NCBI GenBank assembly: GCA_019022495.1
Contig: JAFEKR010000009.1
Location: 1,736,001 to 1,800,000 of the forward strand
Direction of reading: 5' to 3'
DNA length: 64,000 nucleotides
DNA from: Epichloe hybrida
Taxonomy: Eukaryota; Ascomycota; Sordariomycetes; Hypocreales; Clavicipitaceae
The translations under genes and the position numbers were made by a program. This document shows positions 47,779-60,849 of the stretch, piece after piece (position 1 is the stretch's first letter; each line of letters starts with the position of its first letter). Below the pieces are notes generated by a model, which worked only from the letters and a program-made list of their open reading frames with translations, was not told where the DNA came from and searched no databases.

Positions 47779-50700
47779 CTACATATTCTGGACTTTTCTA
47801 TAAGACGGTGGCTTGATGGCCCTTCTGATTAATTTGCCGGCATACGGTGGAATTAAAGAGACGGCTCCAATGGCGAGAACGCGCCACACAAAGCCCCTGG
47901 TGGATCGTTAGAAGAAATACAACGAGGCCGAAGTGGAAAATGGGGTGTGTGCATACCAGGTGATGACAAATTTCAAGTCGAAATACTCCCCTAGGAACGG
48001 CATGGACCCCAGATACACCAGGAACGTCCCCAGGATGCTGAGAATCATGACAGGATGCCACGTCGTGATCTCGATGGCCACCATGATGAGCTCGTTGAGC
48101 ACCAGTACGGTGTAGCTCACGGCCACCATCCTGTTGCCCTCTACTTGGGTGAGAATCTGCGACAGGCCCTGGATCATGCCTCCTTGGTAGATGGACACGA
48201 GAACCCAGACGAAAAATGTGCGGTATGACAGCGACCGGCCTTCTGTGAGTTCCTTGTACAGCTCGGGGTACAGATTGGCCAGGTTCTCGTCGACGTCCTT
48301 GTCCAAAACGAGAGACAGTACTGGTGCGGCAGTGTAAATGGTGGCGTATCCAACGAGGAGCCAGTCCTGTTGTGCATCAATCATTAGTCTCTGTTCACTG
48401 TTCAAAGGTTTCTCAAGGGAAGGGTGCATTCAAGCGTGCCTTGTACAAGCCCTCGGGCTCAAACTCAATCGCGATACTGTACATGGTCTGGCACACCGCA
48501 ATGATCAAGCCACGGTGAATGACAAACTGCGCCAACTTGGCACTCCGCTTGTAGCTATTCCGGCCGTGCCACACGAGTAGCTTGACCAGGTGGTAGAACT
48601 GCTCAATGGAGAAATCGGCGGCCAAACTGGCTTGGCGACCTTCTTTGCCCACAATTCCGACACCCACATCGGCGGCTTGAATCATGGACACGTCATTGCC
48701 GCCATCACCGATGCAGCATACTCGCTTCTTGGTGTACTCCTTGATGAGCTTGGCAACCTCGGCTTTCTGGGTGGGCGAGCATCGGCATGCAACAACGGTG
48801 GGCAGCTGGACGGCTATAGAGATGAATTCGATGCGGGAATGGGTCAGGAGAAGCTGCAGGCTTTCGCCGTCGATGAGAAGGCACGCGTCGGTTTTGCTGC
48901 GGAGGAAGTCGAGGTGCTCTTGCGCTGCGTCGGGTCGCTTGAGCCTGGCAACTGTGTATATGTATTGACCGCGAGCGACGAGCTTGGAGCTGACGGCTAC
49001 ACAGCGGGCTGTTTCGACCTTGTCGCCTGTCAGCATCCAAATCTTGATGCCCGCATTGCGAAGAAGCTCCAGAGATGGCTTGACGTCCTTTTGAAGCTTG
49101 TCTTCCACGCCGGTTACGCCGAGGAGTTCGAGGTCGTTCTCCAGATAGTGGGAGACGACCCGCTGCATACTAGTCTCACGGCTGGCAATGGACCACGATG
49201 CTTCTTGGTGCTTGGTTGAGAATTCATGATACTGCTGGTAGGACAGCTTCTTGCGGCCGACGACGAGCGTCCGTAGACCTTCGCGGGCCATGTTGGCAGT
49301 TTCTTCGTCGAGCCAGTCATTGGCGGCAACAATGGTGCCCATGACTGTATCTGCGCCTTTCTGGTAGAACCAAATCTCACCTGCGCTCAAGCTCGGATTG
49401 GTGACTTGGGTGTCCTCGTGGAAATGCACAATGATGCCCATTCGCTTGCCGTCCGATGTGAAAGGAAACGCCTCCAGAATACGGACACGAACCACTGGGC
49501 GGCCCGTTTCCGTGGACTCGAGCGTCATGCTTCTTCGGTCTCGGCTTGATAGCTTCAGGCCAACCGCCTCGGTCCATTTCACAATCGCAATTTCATCAGG
49601 GGACGATGCCTGGTAGGAGGTGACCTCCTTTCCATCCTCAGTATCGGTTGTGGGGGTGACGTTGTGGCACAAGGCCAACGCGAGGACGACGTCTCGCACA
49701 CGAGCACCGATTTCTCGCCTCGTGCGCGTGGCACCGACATTGACAGTTGTGGAAAAGGTTGATGAGGGGGTGACGAGCATCGTCTGCGATGACGGGTCCG
49801 TCGTGGGTTGAATGTAAAACCCCTGCCGCACGTAGGATTTCACTTCATCCATGGCCTCGTTGGCGTAGGACACTGTACCAACATGGACCTTTTTCATCTC
49901 CATGTCGTTTTGGGTCAGGGTGCCGGTCTTGTCGCTCAACAAGTATTCAATGCGGCCTAAATCTTCGGGAATGGTGCTGGTTCGTACAACAGCGCCCGGG
50001 ATCCCAGGGTCGCTCTGAATGAATCTTGAATAGGCACTCTTGCCCATGTCAAGATTGACGCGCAAGCTAATGGGCACAATGGTCGAAAAGAGAACCAGGA
50101 AACGCATGACTTTGATGTACCAAACGTTCCCCGTCGTCTTTTCAAATCCTTCTAGGGCGACCAGGACCACGGACAAGGCTAGAGTGAGCGCGCAGAGGAT
50201 CTTGGTCAGTGAGTTGATTTCGTACTCGAGAAGGCCCGTTTTCGAGCGAGAAGGCGATGTAGACAAGGCAGATCGAGTCTGGGGTCCAGTGTACAGGATG
50301 ACAGCAAGGGTCGTTCCCTGGGAGGCGATGACGGTGTTTGCCCAGGCCGTATTGTCAATAGACAAGCCAGCCGTCTTTGTGTTGTCATCCTCCTGCTGCT
50401 GGATAATCGAGTGGTGGCTCGTGGCATCCTGCTTGGTCCGCATTAGCTCGATGGTGCCCGCAAAGTCGTTGACCTTTTTATCAGGCTTCCCGCCAGTCAC
50501 TCGAAGCCGAACAAATTCTTCCGGGGGAATGCCCTGCGTAAGTGCCGAGGCCAGCCTCAGCTTCCAGTCCGTCTCACCGTCCAGCTGGTCAGTCCTGATG
50601 AAGGTCTCTCCTGAACCCCCGCTGCCCTCAGCAGCATCATCTCTCTGAGCGTCGAGCTCCGGATCCTTTCCTTTCGTGTCAGGCTCGTTATTGATGAATG

Positions 50701-51838
50701 CGAGCAGTGTCTCCTCCTCAGCTAGGTCCTTTGCAGGCGGCGACGTGGCAGGCGCCTCCCCGCTGTAACATTGCAAAATGACGACATCGGCCGGCACGCG
50801 CTGGCCTTTTCTCAGCTTTAGAACGTCGCCAACTTTGAGATCCTTGGATTTCCGGCTCATCTCTTGAACGAAAGACGATGGGTGGTAAGTGTTGCCTTGT
50901 TCTTCCTGGATATCCGTCAAGTCATGCCGCGCCTCCCTCTGCCTGCGCGATGATCTCTTGGTGTACGAGTCGGACTTGAGCAGTCTGCGGGTTGTCCGAG
51001 CTGGTGTTGGCCGAGAGTCTGGGGCCGAAAAGGTCAGGACGCGATACTCTTCCGAGTTTGCTTCGTTGTCTCTCCGTCGTCTCTCAATGTCGTCGTAGGC
51101 CTCTTTGCCCATGGTGATGAAGAGAACAAATGCTAGGGGTGCTATGTACGTAGATAAATAGCCGATTCGAAGAGACGGAATTGCTTGTGATAGCGCAACA
51201 AGAAGGAAATACGTGTTGAAAAAGAAGGAAAATTCGTTGTACAACGTAATGGGGAGGAAAGTCAGGGCTGTGTACTTGGCATTAGACACGATGTTGGCAG
51301 GAAACTGAGTCGCCTGTGTCGATCCAACGGCTATGTGCCTGGAGGAAGAAGGATCATGCTCTTCCTGCTCTCCATTGCTTCCATCTTCGCCTTGGTGCTG
51401 TTGCTGTGACTTGTGTCCTGAAAGGAAGCTAGGCAGTCGAATGCTTGACATGGACAAGCGGCGGCTGTGCGATCTCTGGTGGGAGTGTCCGCCAAGAAGA
51501 GGCGCATCGTCCTCAGCATGGTCACCCTCTGGTCCATCGTGATCATCCAACAGCGCCTGGGTGTGCTCGTCGGAATCATCTCGATTCTGACCAAGCTCCC
51601 CATATCCGCGAACATCGCGTTTATTAGCACGGCGCAAACCTCCCATGCGCAAATTTCGAAGAGCTATTCTCGTGGGTTTCGAGTCAGGAATCGTGTTAGA
51701 TTGTTCTGGACGCAAACTTCGCACGTTCTCAGTCGAGATGGGATCCAACTCGTGGATGTCGAGGTCTAGATCAGAGTCAGAGTCATGTGTGGGAGATTCG
51801 GGATGCTCGGTCGGTCGGTATGGGGGTGTCGAAGGCAT
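47779..51838 (-). CDS. P4-type ATPase, phospholipid flippase (Neo1-like), three exons
   Basis: Minus-strand exons 51838-48440, 48366-47957 and 47896-47779 give about 1308 residues. The N-terminal 200 residues are acidic and Ser/His-rich. P-type ATPase signatures are complete: DQLDGETDWKLR (actuator), LLSDKTGTLTQNDMEM (phosphorylated Asp), MLTGDKVETA and GDGGNDVSMIQAADVGVGI. The short C-terminus ends PPSYRKVQNM, as in Neo1-type members. These need no Cdc50 subunit and flip aminophospholipids at Golgi and endosomal membranes; that role is by family. The first intron (48367-48439) requires a GC donor (TACAAG|GCACGC) to join EPEGLYK to DWLLVGYAT in phase. The second is ordinary GT-AG and makes a split Trp codon. 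The gene is divergent from sec16, 1.4 kb away. Confidence 0.93.
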
Positions 51839-53234
51839 CCCGCATCAACGTTTTCTGTGAGTGATCCAGACAAGGACAGCTGGACTTCACGATCAGTACG
51901 AGTTTTGAGTGATGCGCCGGCGTCGATGGTGTTGCTCGGATGGTCATGCTGTGCTACAAGTCGCCAGCTCCCGTCAAGTCGCGCGTGCAGATCACAAGCA
52001 GGTAAATGCAACGTGGCGCATTGTGAGTAGGCGCGGATATGTGTGTGGTGAAAATGATTCAGGAAATTGATTCCTGGATCAAGAGGGGAAATGTAGGATT
52101 GTGGGAGATGATACGAAGGGAAGAGGGTTTTCGACAACAAATGAAGGGACGTGAAACACAGCGTGAGGTCAACTCGGCGTCGGCCAATATTATTACGTAG
52201 TAGCTTTGCGTGACTGGCTGCCCGCTACCCTGCATCTCGGGACTTCCCGAAATAATTCCTTTGGCTGCCTTGATTCAATGAAGAATCAAACAGTAAATCG
52301 GGTTTCATGACTGTTCTTACCAAAAAAATATTGATCAAATTTGAAAATTTGTTGTGACTTCTTCAACGATTATTGTTAACATATTTAACACAATACAGGT
52401 TTGTATTGAGAAGAGATGCTGATTGTACCCAAACAAGTGAACATTGACGGACCCTGTAACATGCACAATAATGCATTCGCGCCGTGTCGTCCAAATAGTT
52501 ATTTAAAAAAAAGAAAAAGATCATATGGTTTGGTGCTCAAAGGAGAAGTACAACCCTACAAAAGGCGTGTGCTCTTCAGTTGACATATGTACTTCGACTG
52601 GCGGATGTAAAAAAAAAAAGTGGCGCTGCATTAGATGAGGAGCAATCCACGAGTCGCGATTTGTGAGTTGGCGCGTGGCTCCGCGTCCAGGTACTCGTGC
52701 CCCGCCCCACGTTTGCTAGGTGTACAGGTACAGGTACATGTGCCAGTCCAGTCAGCCAAGCTCTCCTGAAAGGAGGCAGACCAACGCTGACGGCTGCTTC
52801 GTATTACATGCCAGCTTGCATTTGCCTCCTGCCATCGCACATCGCACGTTACCACCATCCAAGTCCAAGTCGGCTCCCGACGCATCGCACAACTTCAGTC
52901 CTTCGCCACTCCGCTGCCCAATACCCTCGATTTTGTTGAACGGCCTCTTCCCGAATGGCGAACAGGAGCGCAGCTTGAACATTTGTCTGTTTCTGCTTCT
53001 GTCTCTTTCGTACCTGTATGTACCTCTCTCTTGCCGCCCGAGATGAATCCACTACATTATGCAAACACTACCAGCCATTGGCCCAACGTGATCGTCGAGC
53101 ATCCTGCTTTGCTTGCGTAGTACGCATCGTCGAGACTTTTCCCTTCAAACAGTATTGACATGATTTATTAGATTTTTCCATTTCTGCATGTATTCATCCT
53201 AGGCACTTAATTTCGTTCGTGACGCATTCGCATC
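51839..53234. other. Divergent promoter region between Neo1-like and Sec16 genes
   Basis: About 1.4 kb. An A/T-rich core at about 52310-52420 and A runs (about 52507 and 52610) lie between. Near sec16 the plus strand is C/T-rich and short GTACAGGTAC-type repeats occur at about 52718-52740. No protein-like frame is seen. Confidence 0.6.
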
Positions 53235-56200
53235 ATGGCCAGCCAGTCGGCCAGCTCGTGGCATCCGGCCATGATGCCTAATAGTGCTGCCGACCTTGTC
53301 GCGCAAGAGTCAAAATCAAAGTCAAAGCACGTCGAACCCCTGACTCATGTCGACTCAGCGGTGGACTCGACGGTAGAGGAGAGCCGTCCTACAGAAATCT
53401 TGCCCGACCAAGACGGCCAAGACGACCAAGACGACCAAGACGACCAAGACGACCAGGACGACCAAGACGAAGCCGGCACATGGCTCATTTCAGAGGACAC
53501 TGTGCCGACAGAACCCATCGAAATCTCGCACCCCTCGAACCTCTCGCAACACGCAGAGTCGACAGAGGACCCCTTAGCAAAGCAAGATGATACTGCGGAC
53601 GCATGGCTGACCAACGGAGACGAGGGGGAAGGTGGTGCCTGGTTGCTTCAGGACGAAGGAGCACACAAAGTTGAAACGACTGACAACGGCTCTGTCGATG
53701 AAGAAGCCCAATCATTAAAAAGCGCATGCGCACCCGCACCCACAGCCGCACCCGCTCTCGACGAGCAGCACATAAACAAAGAGCCCGCTGAGCCAAAAAC
53801 AGAAAAAACAAATGTTGCAGGAGTGAAACGGACTGGAGCCGCCCCATCTATGGCACAGCACTCAAGCTCCATGTCATTTGCCCGTACCGTCTCCCACGAG
53901 ATTAGCTTCGCCGACGATGACGATGGAGAGTGGAATCTGGGCCGAGCCGAGACAGACACCTTCGAATTCATGCCCCCGTCAGACCGAACAAACTCGTTTC
54001 CTGCTGTGCCTCCAATGGCGTCTGAGACCGAGGCTCGGGTCAACATGCCGCTGCTGTCTAAACAAGTCCTGGATGTCATGGAAGAAGACGAGAAGGAGGC
54101 CGAGGTGGAAGAAGAAGAGTACATGATGCGTAGTCCGGAAGGTGACAGCTCAGCATCATGGCACAGACATGGTACAACCCGACCTCAGCATTCTGCACAC
54201 CGTCCCATTGGCGGCGAGATCGAAGAAGCTGCTGCCATCGAGGAAGAGGCTCGTTTCGAGGAGGGCCTGCCTCTCATACCGCAAACTGAAGCCATCGTCG
54301 GCGATGACACTCAGCAGACCAGCGCCAGAGGCAACCTAAACCCATTCGGTGAACAGGACGACGACAATGAGGATAACTTTTTCGGGCAGATGCAGAGTAA
54401 CGAGGAGAGGCAGCATGGCTACGAAGATGGTGTAAGATCCCTTGAGCGAAAGTCAATCATGCAAGTGATGGGGGCCATGGAGGCCATGGGTGACGGTGGC
54501 CCGCTCACTCGACACAGCACCCTCAACGAAACCTCGCAGGAACATGGCGACGATTCTACCCAAGGCGTCACACTTGGAGCCTCTGACACGGCCGAGGACG
54601 CCCCAGCAACCGAAGACTTGGCCTCCAAGTGGGAGCAGGCCTTTGGAGATGACGATGAAGACGAATTTCTGTTGGACGACTCTACGATCGAAAACAAGGA
54701 CGTAGATGCCACAGCCTTTTTGGGTAGTGATGATGAAGGGCTTCTCGACGATGACTTAGACGCTCCGGCGCCAGATTCTGCCACCTACCAACCTCGACAA
54801 CCTGCGGCAAACCCTTATGCACCTGCTGCCGTGACAGCTTCATCGACGACGCCATTTTCACCGGCGGGGTCAACTTATGGCTACGGGCCGCAGCAAACGT
54901 ATACCGCACCATTTGGCTCAGCGCAATTTGGACAGACATCACAGCCTCTTCGTCCCGAGCCCGCCAAGACACAAAGCTTTGCGGATAAATCCAAAGTCGG
55001 ATATTCGTCACCATATGACTTGCCGACTGATTTGGTCAAGCCTGTCAAGCCGCGCAAGCGGCCTAGTCTTCAGCACCTTCCCGCAGAGACCGCTCCTCCA
55101 CCCTCGAGAAGCGCTGGCATGTACGCCCCCGGACAGTCTCCGCGTCCTCCATCTGTGCCTGCGATCTCGTCAGCTCCGCCAACATCAGCAGCGGCTGGAA
55201 CACCTCAGGGACCTCCACAGGGCCAGAAAGCTTCGGTGGCGGCGGCGCCTCTACGCTCCAAGGCAAGTTTCTTTGAAGAGCTTCCCATGAGCTCAAAGCC
55301 TCGACCTGCCTCCAGACAGAGTCAACGAGCACCATCCCCTGGCCAGTACTTACCTACCAATTCAACACTTCAGCAAGCATCGCTGCCGCCGCCGCCGCCG
55401 CCGCCAATATCAAAAACTGTGCCTCCTCCACGAGCATCCCAAGTAGTACCTCCGCCAGTACTGCGGACTGCTCCTCCGCCTGCTGCTCCACCACCACACC
55501 ATCCCAATGAGGAGGTTCACGCTACTCCTCTGGGGATTGCAAACCTCGTGGCACCGCCCAAATCAAGCCCGTATGCCATGGTGCAATCTCATGTTAGCTC
55601 TGTGACCACTCCATCCAGCAGTTCGTCTCGATATTCGCCAGCCCCCCCTGGACCACAAGGCGGCGGCGTCTCAATCATCAGCCGCTATTCGCCCGCACCC
55701 TCTGCTGGATCGCGTCCGAATAGCTCGTACAATGCAGGGTCGACGCACACCGCTCTGCCTCACTTGCCGAGAACTTCGAGTCCTTTGGCCCACTACGAGA
55801 CGAGTGGTAACGCAGACGGACAGCCGTACGACCGCCGAGCGAGCTCATCTTTCGAACCAAGACTTAACCGCGTCTCGTCCCTACCCCCCACCCGAGAGGT
55901 TGACGAAGAGGAAGACGAGGAGGCTGCATCTCCTGGGAACCGGTCCTTTAGTGCCAGTCACGCAGTCACTTCTCCCACTGCGAAAGTCTCCGAGTCCAGA
56001 TATAGCCCAGCACCACCTGATGCTGCCGCCGCCGCCGCTACTCCGTCACTCGCCAAGAGACTCAACCCCAATTATGCCCCACAACCTGCCGCAGCGTCGG
56101 CACCTGCACAGACATCGTTCGTGCCACCTCCACGGGCGCAAACGCAGTCTCCCAGCGCTTCGCACTCTGATGTCAGGAAGGGAAGCACACCAGCCGAATA

Positions 56201-59200
56201 TGCTCCCCAACCCTTGTCCGCACACGCACCGGCGCCGGCACCAGCCATGACCAAACCTGTTCAGTCGGCGTATGCACCGATGACAAGTCGGACTCGTGGA
56301 CAGTCCATCACCAACATGATGCCACCTAGTGACGGGAGGGAGCACGACCTTCTCGAACGGTGGAGAGGGACCCCCATCATGGCGTGGGGAGTGGGCGGAG
56401 CCTTCGTCACATCTTTCCCCAAGAGCGTCCCTCGCTATGTAGTAGGCCAAACGGTCCCGGTCTCAATCCGCACAGTAGGCGAAGTCAGGGTGCAGAACAT
56501 TAAGGATCTCGACCCTCTCCAGGACCGCCTTGCCAAGTTCCCCGGCCCGCTCAAGGGCAAGTCGAAGAAGAAGGAAGCCGCTGCATGGCTCACGGCTGGC
56601 ATTGATGTGCAAGAAAGGGAAATCCCCGATGTTTCTTTCCACTCGCAGCTGTCTCTGGAAGCAAAGCGCTCTGTCGAGCGTCTGCTGCTGTGGAAACTGT
56701 TGCGAATTTTCATTGAACATGATGGTGTTCTGGAAGGAACCCCTGCGGTGGAAAAGGCAGTTCGAGAAGTCTTGGCTCCCGAGACAGCAGAGTTGCGAAG
56801 TGAAGGCGCTATGCTCTTCACAGGCGCAGAAGTCGGCTCTGGGGCCACGTTGATGAAGGCAGATGGCGTCGATTCCGGCGCTATTGAAAAGATCCGTCTG
56901 GACTTGCTTAAAGGCGACCGGGAAACGGCGGTATGGGCTGCAGTTGACAAGCGTCTATGGGGTCATGCCATGCTCATTTCGCAGACTGTGTCGACGGACC
57001 TCTACAAGCAGGTTGCGCAGGAATTTGTACGCAAGGAAGTCAATTACCCAGGACACAACAACGAATCCTTGGCCGCCCTCTACAAGATCCTGTCGGGTAA
57101 CTATGATGACTGTGTGGATGAACTTGTTCCTTCTCATGCGCGCGCTGGATTGCAGCTCGTATCTACGGAAACATCTTCTGGACCCACCAAGGACGCAATG
57201 GATGGCCTCGACAAGTGGCGAGAGACGTTGACGCTTGTTTTGAGCAACCGCAGCAGCGAGGATATCCGTGGACTTCATGCTCTTGGTAAACTCCTGTCCA
57301 GCTATGGACGGGCCGAGGCAGCTCACATCTGTTTCATCTTTAGCCGGAGCCTGTCCGTATTCGGTGGTCTGGATGATTCCAACTCCGATTTTGTATTGGT
57401 GGGCTCAGACCACAGAAGGCAGTCCGACCAATTTGCCAAGGAAACGGAAGCTCTTCAGCTCAGCGAAATTTACGAGTACGGACTGACGCTCGGAAGCGGT
57501 GTCGCAGCGTCCGCAGGCGCACCACACCTTGCCGCCTACAAATTGCAGCACGCCGTGACCCTTGCCGAGCACGGCTTCCGCGATAAGGCGATGCAGTACT
57601 GTGATGCTATCGCGTCTGCCATTGTAGCCCAGACTCGAAGGTCTCCATATCATCATGCCGTCCTTGAAGCATCCGTGGAAGATCTCCTGGCAAGGCTGAA
57701 GTCATCACCAAAAGATGCTTCATCGTCATGGATGTCCAAGCCGACCATGGGTAAAGTCTCCGACAGCATGTGGAATAGGTTCAACAAGTTCGTCTCGGGC
57801 GATGAGGATGCAAATGGTCACGCGGGATCTGATGGTGATAACGGACCATTTGCTCGCATTACATCCTCGCCCAACGTTTCAAGACCTCCGTCCACATCCA
57901 ACTTTGACGTTTACGGGTCATCTCCTGGCTACCAACCCGCAGGTGGTGCGCCCCTCACAAGCGGAACTGGACCATCTCGATACGCGCCGGCGCCAAATGT
58001 GTCTTTTTCAGGCACCAGCGCCAATCCGTATGCGCCTGCAACCCAGCCGCAGCCGCAGTATGCCCCAGCATTGGCACCGGGCCGCAGCAGTCAAGAGTAT
58101 GCGCCGAACCCGCACGAACCAATTTGTGCCGCAGTAGCAGCATTTCCTGCTCAATCGCAGTCTGGTGGTTATCAACCGACAGGATACCCTGGATCTTCAC
58201 CATCAGGATTTCAACCGATCCGGACTTCTGCATCTGGCCATGCGGAGCCAGCATCAACTGCGCAGCCTCCAGCTCCCAGCGGATATCAACCCTATGGGCT
58301 CCAAGAGTCACCTCATATCCATCCCCAGCCGTCCGTCAACGAAGATGCTTCCCAAGGCTATGAGCCCCCTTCGTATGGCTATGAAGCTCCTCAAACAGCT
58401 TTAGGCCTTACTGAAGACAGCAGCCAGGGAGGTGCCAGTACCAGCGGCTATGAACCACCCTCGTTACAGCCATATGGATATGAGGCCCCTTCATATCAGC
58501 CAGAGGCCGACGATGACGAGGCGCCCAAGCCAAAGAAGAAGAGCTTCATGGACCATGATGACGAAGATGATATACTAGCTTTCAGAAAACCACAGCAACA
58601 AAAAAATCAGACAAGGACCGGGAAAACGAGGAGATGTTCCGGAAGGCGGCCGAAGAGGATGGTAAGTTTTGCTCACCATGGACTCGATACTGTTATCCCC
58701 CCCCCCCACTGACTTCTTTGACTTTCTCACAGCCAAGCGAGCGGCAGCAGCAGCAGCAGCAAGCAACAAAAAGGGATGGGGGTTTGGCGGCTGGTTTGGA
58801 GGCGGCAAGAAGGCTGATGGAAATATGGGCGACCCGTCGCCTGGCAAGCCCATCAAAGCCAAGCTTGGCGAGCAAAGCACTTTTGTCTATGACCCCGACC
58901 TTGGCCGCTGGATCAACAAGAAACCTGGTGCCGAGAACGTCGAGGTCAAAAGGAGTACACCTCCCCCCCCCGGGCTGGTCCCCGTTCAGTCAGCGGCACG
59001 CCGCCTCCATCGGGCACCACCCCCCCTCCCGCTGCTGGACGTAGGAGTGTTCCTCCCATGGGGATGCCAACACGGCCAGCCCGCGGAAACCTGTCAACAG
59101 CGCAGTCCATGGAAAACTTGAATGCCGGCGCACCTCCCGCAGGCATGCCTCGGTCGGTTTCGACCAGCAATGTCGGTGTCGGTGGAGACCCTCCATCGAC

Positions 59201-59339
59201 AGGACCTCCCAGCAGACCAGCTACGAGCATGAGTAACGCAAACAGTATTGATGACTTGTTGGGAGCACCAGGGCCACGGAAAGCTGGTCAAAAGAAGCCC
59301 AGAAAGAGCGGCCGCTACGTTGACGTCATGGCCAAGTAA
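53235..59339 (+). CDS. sec16: COPII coat assembly protein Sec16, two exons, two apparent frame breaks
   Basis: Exon 1 is 53235-58661 and exon 2 58733-59339. Sec16 is a large peripheral scaffold at ER exit sites that organises COPII budding. The N-terminal half is acidic and Pro/Ser-rich, with repeated RYSPAP/YAPAP motifs. The conserved central domain runs from about residue 1036 ([19 protein letters not shown]) to about 1330 ([30 protein letters not shown]). The C-terminal conserved segment is [19 protein letters not shown], then [16 protein letters not shown] and the end GRYVDVMAK. Two one-base losses relative to the expected frame occur, at an A7 run (58600-58606) and a C9 run (58963-58971). 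Frame use before, between and after them is coherent. Read through both, the protein is about 2011 residues. As given, the frame would stop at 58712 if the intron is not removed. Confidence 0.9.
53406..53470 (+). repeat. Nine-base coding tandem repeat in Sec16 (Asp-Asp-Gln units)
   Basis: Near-identical copies of GACGACCAA encode an acidic Asp/Gln tract at about residues 58-79 of Sec16. It is an in-frame minisatellite that could vary in copy number between strains. Confidence 0.85.
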
Positions 59340-59698
59340 TGTGCACTAAACATTTGTCAGGGAGTTGACTGGAAGTTGTCTTGTGTGAAGTAAAAAACGA
59401 AGACGAGGCGGGACGGGTTGTCCAAGAGAGACCTGCGCACGCACATACGGCGTTTTATCGTGACAGATTTATCAATATCGGGCATTCTTGTACAACTAGA
59501 GTTTCAAAATTTCAACGTCCTGGTTTAGATTTGCCTACCAATTGTTTTCAATCGTCTCACTTCCATTTAACAAGTTGCACTCCGCCGAGAAGACCCTGAC
59601 CGCCCCCCCCCCCCCCCCCCCTTGAACACGTCTCAAATATTCAATGCCGATGCCTTGTACGCAATCACTTGCTATAAGATTGTACATAGTACTTGCAG
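59340..59698. other. Intergenic between convergent sec16 and hus1, with a long C run
   Basis: About 0.36 kb of 3' flank for both genes. A run of 19 C lies at 59603-59621, immediately followed by A/T-rich sequence. No gene is seen. Confidence 0.7.
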
Positions 59699-60849
59699 TC
59701 ATGTTAGATCAGCCCTCCGAGCTGGAGTGGACGCGAGAGACAAAAAACTCACTGTAACAACGGAATCCTCAGCAGAAGCATCGTCGTAATGCGGCACGTA
59801 GACATAGAGAATCAACGCATGGTCATCAGCAAAGCATGCAATCACTCGACCCTCTAAGCGGCCTACGCTCAGCACTCGGCTCCAATCTTTGCCGTCCACG
59901 CGCACCGTGGCCCATCGATCAGGCCCATCCTCACGAAACTTGGTACTGGGGTGCTCTTCCACGGGACGGTCAAGCTGAGCTGGATCCAGTTCAGGGTTCT
60001 CCAGATCAGACCACACGCTGCAAATATCAGTGGCCTCGGTGGCAATCCTCAAACGCAAACTACCGTGCATGTTGGCACTGAGTTCCAACTTCGGCGCCTT
60101 GGAGGGATTCGCCCCTGTAAGAGCCAGTTTTGTGAAGCGATCTGATATTGCCTTGAGCTGCAGCAACGGCGGCAATTGAATGTGCACATCCGGCTCCCGT
60201 ACCTTGGGCTGCATAATGGTCTCTACCGTTTCGGGATGAAGCACGCGAACTGGAATGTCCTGCGTGATAATCTTCTCGTGCTCTCTGCGCAGTGAAGTTT
60301 CCAGGTGTTCTTGCTCGAAAACGTCGTCGCCGAATGGGTCGTCAGATGGTAGTTTGGCCGACGCGCTTGATGCCTTGGACGTCGTGGTTGTAATGGTCAT
60401 GGAGAGGACGGGCATTCCATCCTTTTTAGTGAGGCGCAGTGAGGCAGAGATACTGTTGAGAGCGGATTTGAGGGCGCGTTGAAGGGGTTGGAGTGGCAGT
60501 TCGAGGTTGATGGTGTTGTTGGACTCTGCGGACTGGATGTGGTATCCTTCAAAGATGAGATCCATTGCCAAGGAACTGTGTGATTGGGTCAGACATTAAT
60601 TGAGTGAGGCGGAGGGGAAAGCAAGTATCGCACGCCCAGACTTGGGATCCCATGTCGGGAATGACGGTGAATCGAGCCGTGTCATCGCTCAGACGGACCC
60701 AAGCGATCTTTTCGAGAGATGAGAGTGCTGCGGTGAGTTCTGGACAACAGTCAGCAGAAAGACCTACAAGATTGGTCTACACAAAGATGCGTGACGAAGA
60801 GCATACTCGCAAGTGTGCGTATGTTTTTTAGCTCTGTGCGGAATCGCAT
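59699..60849 (-). CDS. hus1: Checkpoint clamp protein Hus1 (9-1-1 complex), three exons
   Basis: Minus-strand exons 60849-60807, 60739-60634 and 60575-59699 give about 341 residues. Hus1 pairs with Rad9 and Rad1 to form the PCNA-like clamp loaded at DNA damage to activate the ATR-type checkpoint. The start [20 protein letters not shown] (across the first intron) and the following [14 protein letters not shown] are typical of the family. The join of exons 2 and 3 gives [15 protein letters not shown]. Later segments include [35 protein letters not shown], and the C-terminal domain ending near [12 protein letters not shown] Ser/Thr-rich acidic linker lies between the two clamp halves. The terminal 25 residues after the last expected strand are unusual and might reflect a missed final intron. 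Exon 1 is only 43 bases. Confidence 0.9.

Noticed and set aside
55732..56250. 172-codon plus-strand frame within sec16 in another frame
   Set aside because: A shadow of the Pro/Ser-rich coding sequence of Sec16.
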